The notes: generated from the letters alone by a model not told the origin. A stretch of 64,000 nt of DNA from Cladopsammia gracilis (GCA_022457155.1 JAJGOT010000017.1:1681001-1745000), one strand, 5' to 3'; positions 13,001-28,500 are shown, counted from the first letter of the stretch. Made by a program: numbers and translations.

Positions 13001-16000
13001 CACCTTTACTTTATTGTCTCTTGATGTATCCTGACCGGTTTAAATGCATTTTTACAACTTTTGTCACTCGCCCCACTATCCACTATAAAAGAAGGGAAGG
13101 CTGGAGACCTCTGAGCGAACCCTCGCCACGCGAAAGCCAATAAATTCTAAACAATTCAACTCAAGCTCCCCGAATTGCCACCAGTGAGGCCGCAGGTTAA
13201 ATGTCTACCCGTGCGATTCGTGCTAGCTTCCAAATTCCCTTTCACGGTCTCTAAAAGGGCTCCGTTTTGGAGCGATTCTGGCCATCTTTTTGTACCACGA
13301 AATTCGAATACTAAAGCTTAGCGACCGCGTCACAGAGACAAAATGACATTCACCCGAGGGGAGGGTCGTTACTTTTGCCCTCGCGCAAATTGACACCGTC
13401 GGGGGAGCCGGTGCGTGTAATTCGAACGGAAACCACACGCGTGACCTGTCACTTTTTTGTCTTTATTTGATAAAGTGCAATTTTTCATCAAGATAAAACG
13501 AAAAGTCTCTTTTTAAAATAAAAATGCTCGAAGGAAAATTATTAAGCTTGTTAAAACCAATTTGCGCCAAAAAATCAAAAATCAAAGGTCACGGATATGT
13601 ATGTGTATACCGGGAGTCTAGGGTGTACTCTAACTGCACGTCCGATCCAAGAGAGAGGAAGATAGGGGCCTTGGGAACGAGGTTGGTAGACGTTTCAATA
13701 ACAAATTGATCATTACATGTAAAAGACCGTTGGCCGTCGGGTGTTGATATGAACGATATGGTCAATAATGTTTAATTTTATTGGTAAATTGCACAACCTT
13801 CTAAAGTCGCTGTCGTAATTTGTCGTATTTTTGAAGCGGAATCGAGCCGCTTCTCGCTGTTCAGAACGTCTCATGTCGGCAATTTTCGGGGCCACGTCGC
13901 TTGTCGTTTTTACCAAGGCTTCTTTAAGCCGAGATGTTTTGAAAACAGCTTCGGCTATAAAAGGAAACGAAATCTAATCACCAGCTCTATTCCCACAAGA
14001 GACACCATTCTGCCCGAAGGTACACAATTTTTTAGTTGACGGAAAAAGCGACAAGTAAAATATTTTCATTTGCCTTTTTTACAATAGTCTAACTTAGTGA
14101 AGTATTTAGATAAAACATTCCTTTTTTACTGAAGTCTTTTTACTGAACTTATTCACATGCACAAAGTTCTTGTTTTGTCTCATACATCCACATATACACT
14201 GCACATATTAATTGGCTGTTTAAAAACATTGCTAGTAAATCAATTTAAATCCCAAATGAAAATCGTTGCAATATGTTTTAGTTTTGTTTAAATATCAATA
14301 AATAAAGATAGTAAATATTTTTTAACCTTCGAACATCTTTCCCAAATTTCGATTGATAGGAAAATCGCCATTGTAGTGCCATACAAGTCATTGCTACTAA
14401 AATACTGTAACTGATACAAAACATAGAAAATTAACTAAGTAAAAGGGCTCTCTAAAGATAGATTGAATCTAAGTAGTTTTGCCACCCCCATCCCTCCTCA
14501 TAATTTCCCCCCGTAGCAACCAAATTGGCCTCGGCTCATTACTCGTGGCGAAGCACACGAGTTGTAAATCCGGCGTTGACTTTTCTTGTTTTTCTTTTTT
14601 TCGTGTCACATTAGCGCATGCAAATTTATGCACGCATATTTAAGTCTATATCGACGACTATATGGCTTTCGGCCATGAGATACATACCGTAAAATCTCTC
14701 CGTGTGTGTACTCGAGAAGCAAGATAAAGAACTACTGCGTACAACTGCACACTTTCAAGACAATTCAAGGCGTTCATGGATGGATAGGCCGTTTAACATT
14801 GTGTTCGCTGCTTATTCCTGTGGGATTTTTGCTCTGGCAAGTTCTGTGTTTTGTATATTAAACTTGCCATTTGCTTAGGACGCTTAGCGATCAAGCTCCG
14901 GGTCGAGTTTAAGTGTCAGCTACTGAATCTAGTGAATGCAGTGTGGTCTTACTTTTAAACCCGTGTATACGTGAAAGCATGATGAACAGGCTATCGGCAA
15001 GGGTGTTTAAATAAAATTCACTCTCTCACTCACTCACTCGCTCCTTCCATCAGCTGTAAACTTAGTGAGCAAATGCTTTGTTACGAACACGTTTCGTAAC
15101 AGGAATTCAACGTGAATCCAACGATAACAATAATTAATTTGATGTAAACGAATATAGACAACAATAAGGTTACAGATGTTTCGCATTTGGAGTTTTTAGT
15201 GCAACATTAAAATCGATCTAAAAGGATTTTGCAACCTAAACACGCGTTCTGATGCGTATCTAGATTAAAATAATAAAATTTAGTCCTTAGGCAGTATGTG
15301 CTCTTGGACAGCGCAGTGATTGAGTTTGTGGCTCAGTCCCGGACGGCTCGAGTTCGATTCTCCAGAGAGTCCTTTTTTTTTTTCTTTTCTTTTTTTTGCT
15401 TTTTTCGAACTGGACATTATGAAAGTGATGTACTTTATTTTTCGTTCGTCAAAAATCCTTACGTTTTATTAAAAAAAATATATATCGAACTGTGTCAGTG
15501 TGAAAACGTAAGCGTACGGCAATATTGCGTTACGCGTTAGCATTTTTTCTTCTCGGGTTGGCTCTTAGGAGCCTTTGATTAGACATAATTTCAAGCTTAT
15601 GTTTCTCTGTAAAAGCACTCAAATCACTTGGCAATCAATGCTGCAATAAGTTAAAGGCGCCACGAGTTCAAGCTGTGTACAGCTTCTTGTTCGCTTAATA
15701 TAATCAAGTTGAAGTTTCCCCTCAGCTGTAAAATGAAGACTATTTTGAACAAAATAAATACGCTAAATTAACATGAAAATTATTTACATTCATACTCGTG
15801 ATTATTTTGTTGCTCATGACTTTTATTGAAATAGAGCCCTTAAGTCCTCTATGACTGCAATGTCTAACTCTTCGATTAGACCTACAGGTATTTTCAATCT
15901 TTCAACTTCAATAAACCATTTAGCAGCTTTACACATATTACCTATCACGTCTTTACTACATTTACCTATCAAAGGCACCCAACTTTTCCAATTCTTGTTG

Positions 16001-17494
16001 TTGTTGTTGTTTTTTATTAATTAACCTTACATTCTCTCGCATTAACGAGATGGCTTTAAGAGCCCTTTGATTTTTTTAGTCATATGGGAAGTTTAACTTA
16101 GTCAGAGGCTGTCCTATTCAGTACATTTGATAGCTGCGTGGAGCGAGTCTAGGTAATTGTCGAGAGTCGAGAGTCGAGAGTAACATGTCGAGAGTCGAGA
16201 CTCGCATGTCGAGAGTCGAGAGTAAAATGTCGAGAGTCGAGAGTAACACGTCGAGAGTCCATAAAAATTTCATCAATCGTTAAATAATCGATATTAGTCA
16301 TATACCACATGCACTAGTCGTATGAAACAATAAACCTTTTTTAAACTAAAATAGTTATTTGTTCAGCAGGAATGTGATTGCTATCGTGTACGTGGTCAGC
16401 CAGTTTCCTTATCAACGTTTTACACAAAAGAGGCACATTAAAAGAAAACAATGAAAGAGTACGCGCCGAACAATGATAATATGAGCAAAGAGAGAGAGAG
16501 AGAGCATGGAACTGTCCTGGCTTCTCAATCTAGACAATCTAGCCTTCTCCCGTTTTCGAGAAACGTTCCATTTTCCGATCATCTGGGCAAAGCTGTTTTA
16601 ACTGCCTTTTTGTCTATTTTGTGGCTGGGGTACACCCGGGGGGTACACTAACCGAAATGCAAATTTTAAACAGATGATCGTTTATAATGTTCTTGAAAAT
16701 AAGCGTGACAGTATTTACCGTAGCGTGTTTCCGGACACATCGTCTAAGTTATGATGACCTATGATAAGATGGTTCTGAAGCCTGGTGAAGTTTTCATTCA
16801 GTTTATACGTGTAGCACCAGTTCTTTTTCAATATAGGGTATACAAAGGAAAAGCAGTTTCTGGTTGACTAAGTACTAAAAATTTTAAACTAGCTAAATTG
16901 TGAAAATAATTTATTGCGGATTTAGATAGAACCGTAAGCTGTATCAATGGGTGCGCGTCCGCGTAAAAATACGTATTCAAAAAGCCTTACAACTAGCCGT
17001 GGGAATTAGATACCATCAGATACAGTCAGCTTTTAATGTGTCAAGAACATGCTAGTTTATTTTCAGGTCAACTCGAGATGTTTCAGTGGCCTTTTAATTG
17101 AATGTATGATGAGTATAACGCCAAAATAAATATCTATAAATATCTGTTTTTGTGAAGTCTGTAACTGTTCCAACTAAATAAAGTAATCGATTAATATCGA
17201 TTATTTATCGATTGATGAAATTATGGGACTCTCGACATGAATTATGGACTCTCGACATGCGAGTCTCGACTCTCGACATGTTACTCTCGACTCTCGACTC
17301 TCGACAATTACCCACACTCGCGTGGAGCTAATTAACACCACTCTTATTACTAATCACGTTAAAAGTGACATCAAATATTCTAGATATGACTTGTTCTCAA
17401 AAGAACATGCTATTTTGCTCTGCCTTTTAAGTCGCTTAGCGAGTGACAACCGGAAATATCGTGAAAAGAAAAATTGGTAAGAATATTCTGCTCC

Positions 17495-17530
<36 letters not shown>

Positions 17531-20500
17531 CTATAAGTCGTCAAGCGGAGGTGCTCGTCAGGAAAAAAAGTGAAACCCTGAAAGATATCAAAGTGGCCGT
17601 TATCAACCAGAATTTTACTTCTAAAAGATACCATTTTTTTACCAAATATGCGATGGAACAATGCGATGCGGCTAGAGTGCTGGAAATAAATAGATCTGAC
17701 TATACATGGGTCGAATTCCAGCTACCATCAGATGGAACACCGGAAGGCAATAGCGACTCGTCTTTCGCTATCAACACACTAAAAGATACCATTTTCTGGG
17801 AAAATGAGTTTTTTTTTAATCATATATTCTAAAAGATACCTAGATCCCCTAATTTTAACCCCTAAAAGATACGACGAGCACCTCCACCCAACCACATATG
17901 CGAGTCCTCCTCCGGGGTTCTGCTATACGTTGTCTACCCGGTATGATGAACAGCGAGGAGCGATTTTTTATGTCGCTTAACGAATGTCAAAGTGAAATCT
18001 CGTGAAAAGAGTTAATTTTACGATTCGTTTAAAGTCAACTCGCTTAAAGTTAAACGAGTCAACTTTTCGCGCTCGACGAAGCTGAGAAATCTCACGCTGT
18101 ATTTTTGTTCGCTTTTTGAGTTGTAATCTTTGTCTGCTTTTCCAATAGTTATTAAATATTTAGGTGTCATGATTATGCAATAGTATGCAAGAGAGGGTAG
18201 ATTTTGCTTATTCAGCTAACTAAAAATGTTTCGGTTTGATTATGCAAGAGTATGGATTTCGGTTTTGTGCTATTTTAAAACAATTAATCATTGCTATTAC
18301 AGTTTGATTATGCAACAGTACGCAAAAGACGTAAAAATGTTCCTGATTTTGTTTATAAAAGTTATCAAGGAAGCATTTTAAGAAGCATTTTATAAGCGAT
18401 TTCAGCAGAATTAAAGCAGAATTATACAATACATTCTGAACAGAAAAATAAATTCAACAATTTCCCATAAAATGTACTTCACAGATTTCTCGAATAACAA
18501 CCATTTCATTATCTCAACTAGAAAATACAAAAACTTAACTTGTAATACTAATGACATGAGGTTAGGGTTAGGTAGGGTAGGCACGCAAATCTTCACTAAA
18601 AAAAAGACCGACAACCACACGTTAAATCGTTTGGCTCACGAAACCTCGCCGTGTCACTGAAAGCCTATCTGCACTCTATTTCCTATCCTTTTTTTCCAAA
18701 ATCAAAAACATGACGGTAAAATTAAATCAAATAAATTGCCACTTTTACATTCTATATAGTGAAACACTTAAAGAAAACAAACTGCTCGTAGTGTAAACGA
18801 ACGTTTCTGTAACAGGCTATTCTCTTCTAAAAATCACATCTTTCTTAGTTCATCCACCACCCTTAACCCCCCCCCCCCCCCCCCCACTCAAAAAATATTA
18901 AGACTTTTAACAAGAATTAACTTCAAATACCAATAAAATAAAAACCAATTCATTTCTAAAATTTAAAATGATCCATTTAATCCCTAATAGTTAGGAAACA
19001 GATGACACCACAACGGCATTAGATCATTCCTTCAACAACCATACACAACTACCTAATTACTCCATTTAACAGAAAGACAGACATCGCTAATCTAAACCGG
19101 AAAAGGTAGATATTTCGGCCCACCCACAATTAAACAAGTTTCAACAAAATATTACAGATCATACAACATTTAATAACCAATCTTAAACAATTTGTCAATA
19201 TTGCTAACCTTTACATTCAAACGCTATTTCGGACAACTCATCTCTTCAAATTGTAAATCATCTTCATTTTCTTTCAACTTACCAATTAAACGTTATGCTT
19301 ATAAAAACACAGACCTACCCATTGTTTTATCAAACATATGCTGCTTCTCAAACATTTAAAACAATATCTCTGAAATAGACATACAGTATTCTCACGAATA
19401 ACCAGCATCACAGCTACCCTTGGCTACAAGTATAAACGCAATAAAACTTCATCATACTTCGAACATAAATTTGCCTTTGGCGCTCCGTCATAGTCCATCA
19501 TTTCATGTGAAAGCCGACGAGAGACAGCGGCGACCACAGGACCATACTGCCGACACTTAAAGATAACGTCTATTGACAGTTGAAAACCAAATTTTTGAAA
19601 CTCCTTTTAACTCCTATTTCAGTCGCACACTACAATTGTAGAATTTCTAACCATCACAAAACCAAAATTACCAAAAATAATACCCTATTTAACGACTGAC
19701 CATGACCTCAAAAACCTTAACATATCGACCCGAACATCACTATATACTGTACAAAACAAACTCCGCTCTCCCAAAGGAATGTAACTGCAACGCTCCGGTG
19801 ACCAAAACTTACGACATTCTATTCTAAATCACGTAAACCATTCTACATAAGACATTGTAAGAACGCGTTTCGATTTTTCAACCATTTCAAGTAAAATTGG
19901 ATCGCTTGAAATCCATTTTGTTGCTAGACCTCTAGCTCTGAGGTCGTTGGTGCGCGTAGAAATTCGTAGCGACAGCACATATAGAACACTGTACAACATT
20001 CCGCCATCACCGAAAACAATTAGGGATCGCGGCACATTGTTTCCATGTAAGTATAATTACTTGATAACTACGGTAAGGCAAATTGCTAGTTGTAATAGAA
20101 TAAACTGTGCGTTTGTTGTAAAGTCAAATGGCTAGCCTGCACAACAGACTTTATTTTTTAATGCGTTTCAGAGCAGCGCTAAACGAGTGGCCACCGCAAA
20201 GCGAAAGGGCATCTAAGGAAAGTAGTTTTAATGATAAGATTTGACAGTGATTTGCGTTTAAAAACACAGGTGCTGTAGTGATATGATGAGTAATAATATG
20301 CGATGAATTTGACTTTCCACTGTTCGTCCTTTCGTGTGAATAAAATTATTAGTTGTTAGATCGGTAGATGATTTTTGTCGCAATGATAAGTCTTCAATTC
20401 TCTTTAAACTCTATATAATATTGGTTAGTTAGATACTTAAGGATTAGAAAACAGGTGTCGTGTGCGTCGTGCCTTCCACGAGCCATTGTAGTCCAAGTGT

Positions 20501-23500
20501 ATCTGCTGCCTACTGTGTAGGGAGCGGGGGGGGGGGGGGGGGGGGGGGAGAGTAGTGAGTGATGTAAGAAAGATCTGATTTTTAGAACACAATCAATAGC
20601 CTGTTACAGAGATGTTCGTTTAGACTACGAGCAGTTTGTTTTCTTTCAATGGTAAACTACATAGAGTGTAAAAGTGGCAATTTATTTGATTTAATTTTGT
20701 GCTCATATTATTGGAGGGAGACATTACGGCGCTCTGAATCGCCGCAACACCGGCAAAATAAATTACGGAACACCGCATCGCCCCAAGAAAAGTCGACGAA
20801 ACACCGTCACCGCAATATATCTTTTTGTCAAGTTACCATGAAAAAGGCTTAGGATTGGCGACCAGCAGAGTATTGAAGATTAACTAGACAGTATTGTACT
20901 GTTTTTTGTTACAAATTTAACATAATGGTACCTGCTTTTCAAAATTAAGTGCGAAGTAAATAACATTTTGAGGCTAAATTTAGAGTCAAACAGGAAACGG
21001 CGACACCGCAGATAATTTTGTTGCACCGAACACCGCAGACTGTAAAGTGTAAACATCGCACACCGTAAAGTTTGAGATCACCGCAACACCGCAAGCTGGG
21101 ATTTTATTCACCGCAACACCGCATAAAAAAATGAGCAACACCGTAACACCGCAAATCTCCAATGCCCACATCTTATTGATTTAAAAAAAAAAAGAAGAAA
21201 ATAGCGTGCAGATAGTCAGACTCTGGCGGCATTGTATAAGTGACGTTATTAAGAGCAGTGTAACGATATTGTTTGCATAAAGAAAAACCGCCAGTTCTGT
21301 AAGATTTATTTAGCACTTGGAAATTGTAACGATATTCTATGGTGATTTGATAAATAATAAATCGGGTATTTGTGTTTAAATGAAGATGAATTGGTATTTA
21401 AAGAGATTACTGGACGTTCCGTGTGTGTTTATTGATTTAAAATAGTTACATCTTATCAACTTAGAGGCGGTCCGTCTTTATTCAAAAGCTGTTAATTCGA
21501 TTTCTAGAGTTGTTACTTTAGAGAGTAATATTTGGAAAACGCGTTTAGTATTTTGTATTGTGTAAGATATGTCGAGTATAGAAAAATTGTATTTTCATTT
21601 CATAAGTTTTTGGCGAGTTTAATACAGTGGCTCTTTTGTGGTTAGTAATCGGAGATAGGAAGTGTTTATGGCGTGCTAATTAGAGTTAAAAGCATGTAAT
21701 GCATATTTGCGATTTTACACTTTGATGACTTGTCAACAATTTTCTGTCAAAATTGTTCGGCAAAGTGATGTCGGTTGACGTCGCTTTGCGTCGTTTTATA
21801 CGACTCTATACCCATCACAGCAAGAAAACAACCAAGGGACACTGACAAATGAAATGCACGAAAAAGGAGTCCATATAGTGAACCAGTTAAACAACAAACC
21901 TGGAAGACATCACCCGGAACCATTCTGATCTAAGAAACGCAAAAACCACACTCCCCTCGAAAACACTCCCCCCCCCCCCTCTCCCCCACCGCCCAGAACG
22001 CAATAAACGATCTCAGTTTCACTTTTCACAGCATTAAACTAAATCGCAGCGCCACGTGCATTTTTAAAACAATGTAAGCTGTCAAATTTTATCGTTAAAA
22101 ACGCTCCGGAACGGCTCAGATGACATATCTGATCCACAACTCAAATGAAATAGCTGTTCTATATTTCAGTGAAAATATACTTTTATACAAAAATAACGGC
22201 TTCTCATACCTTTTGGTGTCTCTATTGAAATCAAGGTACTCTCGACTCTCGAATCTTCACAATTAACCAAACTCAACTTCACAAAACATATACAAACATA
22301 TACATATACATGACATGACAACAAATGAAAACCACAAAACCACACGACGGAATCTCTACAAGCCGAAAACTTAATCGCCCGCGAAGCGTATTAAATTTGG
22401 ATATTCTTAGCACCAAAATATGGGTATGACATAATCGTACAAACATCGGACTACTAACAGTTCTCAAATGACTAAATACAGCCGTTTACTAAATTTCCCA
22501 AATTTCATAACACCCGTGCGAAACGCAAGGACACAAAAAACAATAAACACCTTTTACCATCGCATGCTCACTGGAGTCCGCACCATTTATTAAGGTAAAA
22601 ACAAACTAAATCGTTACACGGGAAGTGACAACAAACAGAACTTTGGAGAGAACGAACGAGCTTCCATAGCATGAAAAAATCCCCATACCGCTTGCTACGA
22701 AAAGACAGAAGAAAAATCCCCCACTTATAAACAATTGTCTCCAACTTGCCGAGCTCAATCGAAACAGAACTTTACAAGAATTTGAAATCCTAAATGACTG
22801 AGAAACTGACAGCTGTGATAGATATTGTCTTTAGCGTAGCCATCTTTAGCATTTTAACTCGCCCATCGACCGCGACCCTTAAAAAATCTATCTTGAATGC
22901 CAGCGTTCGCTGCAGCAGTGGACCCTCCGGCTCAAATTCTATGAACACTGGTAATCAAAACGTCTATAAACTCTCTAAAACCGTCCATAAGAAACTCCAT
23001 CGTTCTTATGTAGTTAATCCCCTGGCAATCGCTCTGAACAGCGGTAAATCTTCAGAGAGATCAATATACGCAGCTGCGATGTATTGCTCCAAGGCCTTCA
23101 CAGGACAAATAGGAATGGCTATCGTTACAATCGCAATCCACGCCCCATCACGAAACTGGTCAGTCTTTGACGATTCTAAAAATATGGAAACATAAGAGCA
23201 AAAACTTAGTATCACAAGGTCTTACAACGCATAACTCAGTGAAACGGAAAAACCCGCCAAAACCCTGTAGCGGACATTAAGCACCGAAGAACAAGAACTG
23301 ACTTCATTAAGCAGCCACTGCAACTAAACTGCAAATTGAAAAGGGTTGACACGCAGGCAACAAATGTGATTACACCAACCCCACTGTTTCCATCTTTTCA
23401 AACCTCCTAGGTAAGAACACATACTAGTCCGCTCTAAAAGCGAAGGAAAGCGGAGAAGACCCTGGGAACCTGGTAGGCCTGTGCAGTTCTACTAGCCAAT

Positions 23501-25549
23501 CGTTTCTGAAGATTTATTTTATCAGTGGATATTCGGATCAATATGCTTGCCAATTACTTCTTTAAGTTCAACCAACCTACTGGTTTGCCTCCGCAAAGGC
23601 ACTTAACATTCATGTTCTACTCACTAATGAAACCTAGTAAGGCCGAAACAACTTTTCATCGCTGCCTCTCCAATGGCATAAATTTAGCTGTACAACATGC
23701 GTATCGCGAAGGTAAAGTTCAAAATGGCGGCTCCGAACCGCCTGGATAGTACTGTTCAACTACTCTAAGAATCAAGGAGTGTGTTCTCTTCTAGCCTGCG
23801 CACAGACATGTAATATTTCCTTTGTGAGCGAGGAAATCGGAGACGGCTGCACACAGGCTAGTTCTCTTCACGCTAGTTTCTATTTATTATAAGCTTTATT
23901 TCATTCGCAGAACCCACGTTTATCTTATTCAGCAGAACGGAAATGTATCCCTGTGGACACCTGGTGCACTTGCAGTCGACACTCCGCGCTCATTTCTACT
24001 GCGCATTTTGTTACGCATGTCACGCAAATGTACTTTAACACATACGTCATGCATTGTAGAGCACGGAAGTTAACAAACATGGCAAATACATGGTCGCTTT
24101 GAGAACTTCACAGCAATTTTACTCTCTTGGATGCTCGATGACCCCCATTATAGGCTGCTAAGAAAAACTATTTTACCTCTCAATTCAATTTAAATAAAAA
24201 CTGTTTAAAGGCAACTTGGAACTTAATAGGCACGATAATAAATAGGAAAAAGAAAACCTCACCCCCTATAACCAACCTTTTTCGTAACAATAAATGTTAT
24301 ACAAATAAGAAAGACATCTGTGAACAACTAAATTCATATTTCGTTAATATTGGCCCAAAACTTGCTGCGCAAATACCAACGCCTGATGCACAATTGGCCT
24401 CTCTCTGCGTCGACACAAAACAAATTCTAAATTGAAATAAAGTAAATAAAATAAATATAAATAAATAAACAACTAAATAAATAAATAAATAAAAGTCAAC
24501 CGCCTCCAGCGGAGAGCACCAATAGAAGGAATTAACATACGACAACTCCTTAAATACACTTACCAAATACCCTGATACTACATAACAACAAGACCATATT
24601 TTTCAGCTAATTAATTAAAAAACGCAGAAAAATCTTATCCTCTAGTCTCAATTCCACAATGAATTGACAGCTTTTTTTTAAAAAAAAAAATATAACACGC
24701 GTTCTCTAAATCTTCTCCTTTCTTGCACCTTAAAAAAATCTAGCTGTAATCTAACGCATTAACGAGATGCCTTTAAGAGCCCTTTGATTCTTTTTTTGCA
24801 TACGTATTTTCTCGAAAGTGACGGAAAAAACAACAGAAAAAAATCTGAACAATGTTTTGCAACTAATTTGTAAAATCACATGCCAAAAATGGACAAATCT
24901 GAGCAAGAAAAATAAAAAACGACCTTAAAAGCAACATAGCTTGGTTATTCCCAAAACTCTGCAATTATCCCGGCTACAATATAATAACAACATCAGACAA
25001 TACAAAACAATACAACATCATTCTCAATATTGAGACAAGACTGCGGGCACTGCTAAAACACAGCCCTGAAAGAGGTTATTAGTTTGGTTTAGCATTGTCC
25101 AGCCTCAGCATTATTGGCAAATTCATTTCCAAGTACAAGTTTTCTCCTTGAAAATTCAAGGAAATGTTGATTGCAAAGGTTTGCAAATGAGAGTACCCCC
25201 CCTCCCTCAACTGTTCTCCCACCTGTAAACTTTAAAATTTTTGATATCTGAAATTTTTTATATCTAAAAGAAAGCTGATTACAAAGCTTGACTGTGAATT
25301 GATATATATGAAATAAATCATATATGAACTGCGGAAATGAAATCAAATAAAGAATGATCCTCGCAGTTGTGAACGCAATTTAAGCAATTTTTTTTTCAGG
25401 CTTCTTTTCGCAGTTGCTTAAATTGCGTTCACAACTGTGAGGATCATTCTTTATTTGATTCCATTTCCGCAGTTCATATATGATTTATTTCATATATATC
25501 ATTTCACATTCACTCCTTTCATGGGAACATATGAACCTACAATTGACCT

Positions 25550-25584
<35 letters not shown>

Positions 25585-28500
25585 AGAGTATCGCGAGGTC
25601 ACGGGTTCGAACCCTGTTGAAGTCCTGAATTTTTTTCAGGCTTCTTTTCGCAATTGCTTAAATTGCGTTCACAACTGCGAGGATCATTCTTTATTTGAAA
25701 GCTTGACTGGTTGCTTTTGTTGATGTCTATTTCAGCTTGTCGCGCTATAAACTCAAGTTCAGCCCAGACAAGGTAGACACCATGATTGTTCAGGCCATTT
25801 CTCTCCTGGACGACCTGGACAAAGAACTCAATAACTACATTATGCGTTGCCGTGAGTGGTATGGCTGGCATTTTCCTGAGCTGGGCAAGATAGTCTCTGA
25901 TAATTTAGCTTATGCAAAGACTGTCAAGACTATGGGTAGGTAAATCAATTTTTCATTGAGTACAGTCAAACATCTATACAATGGCTCCTCGCAGGACACA
26001 ATAAGATATCTGTTGTCAAGAGGTAGCCATTATGGACAGGTTTCAAAATGAAGATTTTACCCTGAATGGATTGACAGCCATTGTAGAGGGGTAGCTTTTC
26101 TGTGAAGGTGCTGGCTCTCAGCTTTGTCGGACATTTTGAAGCTTTTAGCAAAAAAAGGAACACCCAAGACAAACAAAAGAAGCCAAAGAAAAGAATCTGT
26201 AATCAAGTGGCCATCTTGGTTAACCTTAAACCAGGCTAAATAACAACATGTGCTCAAGCTCAAGTGGCTACCAAGCTTGTTTGGCCTGAACAAACGACTG
26301 CCAAATGAACATAGCTGCGATCAAAACTGTTTCTTTTTTAGATACAGGATGATTCAATGGATAGAAGCAAAGTCTAGCTCACTTTTCATAGAGCCAATTC
26401 TCTGACTTACATTTTTATTTTAAAAAGTTACCTTTCTTTTTCAAACTTTGAACTTCAAAACTCGGGGTGTGGATTATCTAATTATCTTATTTTACTCTAT
26501 TATTTTTATTGGGTAAAATTATTTCAGAAAAAAAAAGAATAAAAAAAATAACCATAATCTGCGAGTGCGGCTTATACGCCGGTGCTTACGGTATTTAAGC
26601 AAATGGATCTTGGGGCTGTTAGTGTTAATAAAGGAAAAAGAAGCAATCATACAAGATGTATTTGTCAATATCTGTGCTCATTGGTGATCTTTATTTTATT
26701 TTGGTCCAGGTACTCGTTTAAATGCTGAAAAAACTGATCTGTCTGAGATTCTACCAGAGGAAGTGGAAGAGGAAGTGAAGGCTGCTGCTGAGATTTCCAT
26801 GGGAACCGAGGTACTGTGACAACAATTTACCTATTGTCCATTGAATTACAGACTGAGAGGCCAAATAGATAACCAGATGGATTTTCTGTATTTGTCATCA
26901 TTCCAAACCTTCTTCAGACAAGGTGTTTTATGATTTTGAGACCTTTTTACATTGTAGTGGCATGGTCTAGTAAGAAAATGTTCTAGGGCAATATTGAAAT
27001 CCTTCTTTCAAGGACATAAGAACCCTCATATCACCACCCCCTCAAAATATTTTGAAGTAGCAGGCAAAACAGAAGTAATAAACAACAAGGGCCATGACCC
27101 CTCAACATACATGTAGCTGCTTGGAAAGTCCAGTGTGAAGGACTCAGCAAATTATTGTCTGTAGAGGGCAAAATTGCTGGCTGCCTGCACATTTTGAGTT
27201 GGCTGCATAACAACACTATTGTGTACTGTATCATGTTGTTTTTTATAAGTTTATTGTTTATTACTTCCTTGTACAGTAGCTAGCTAGTTATCAGTATGGG
27301 TTTGATTCCCATCAGGGATTCAGATTTGTTCTTTGTCCCCATGCTCATGATCAGTGCTCCAATGGTCGCCATGGCGAGTGAAAAAAAATGGCAACTGAAT
27401 TATCACGGCGACCAAAGGATTTAAGCTCAAAACATTAAAGTTGACTTTACGTTTCATCGATTTTTAATTGAATCATCATTAAATCAAAGAAATATTACCA
27501 TGCTTTTCTCCTGTTCCTCTTGCATCTTAAGACATGTGTACTGGCATAAGGATCTGCGTAACGCAGATTCAAATTCATTGAGTGGCCATTTTGAAAACCC
27601 AGGTGGGAGAAACTGGGGAGAGCCTAAAACTTAACTACAAAAACCACCGAAGTGTGGAATGGGCCCGAATATTTGTATCACTGCCCCGCCCACATTTGTT
27701 AGGAAACGTCAGCAAATTCCTTTCCCATGTGTGTTTATCCAGGCTTAACTAATCAATGACATCAATGATATCAATGTAATCAATGAGTAATCAATGGGTA
27801 ATCAATTGATTAGTCATCGAGTATTGCCAATACTCAATGAGTACTCAATGACTAATCAATGACCCACAAAATTTTTGGTCATTGATTAGTCATTGATGTC
27901 ATTGATTAGTTATTGATGTCATTGATAAGTCATTAATTTGCATGAAAAGAGGTGTTGACAGGCCAGACACGACTCATAAGCTCATGATAACGTGGAATGT
28001 GACCTTTAGAGTTTTGCTTGCTCTAATAAGTATATCCCCAAGGATCATTTTCCTTTTAATTTGTATGAGATAAGGGGAGGCTCTTTGTATATTTCTCTTA
28101 GCAATGGTTGGTTTTGAATTAAATGCCATTTGCTCATTTTAAAAGATGTTTTTAAGATTAGGAAATGCCAGGTGGTAGGTTGTTACGAAAGGCAGTATTC
28201 TTTTTCGCACATTCTTTTTTTTTGCTGCAAAGATGACTTCCGTTCATTGAATTTTACCTCGGAAATTATTTTCTCAATGAGATTGTGAGTGTAGCCTCTA
28301 GCATGGAGGCGTGCTTTGAAGTTGTCAATATTCTCACTGAATGATTTCGCTGAGGAATTTGTTCTTAAAAGTCTCAGGGCTCCACCTTTCCTGAGCCCTT
28401 TACTGACCCCTGGTGGGTGACAGGAAGAGAAATGGGTGTACTGGAAAGTCTATGTTGGTGTAAAATGAGTAATCAATGATATCAATGAGTAATCAATGAC

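Noticed and set aside
13940..14000. TATA-driven gene near 13955
   Set aside because: A single TATAAAAGG with no downstream open frame or RNA structure I can support.
17443..17832. 129-codon plus-strand frame through the G run
   Set aside because: Depends on the exact length of a 28-G run and contains a poly-Gly stretch; no family resemblance.
25566..25640. Functional tRNA gene
   Set aside because: Boxes A and B are good, but the anticodon region is too short and it is embedded in SINE tails with a target duplication.
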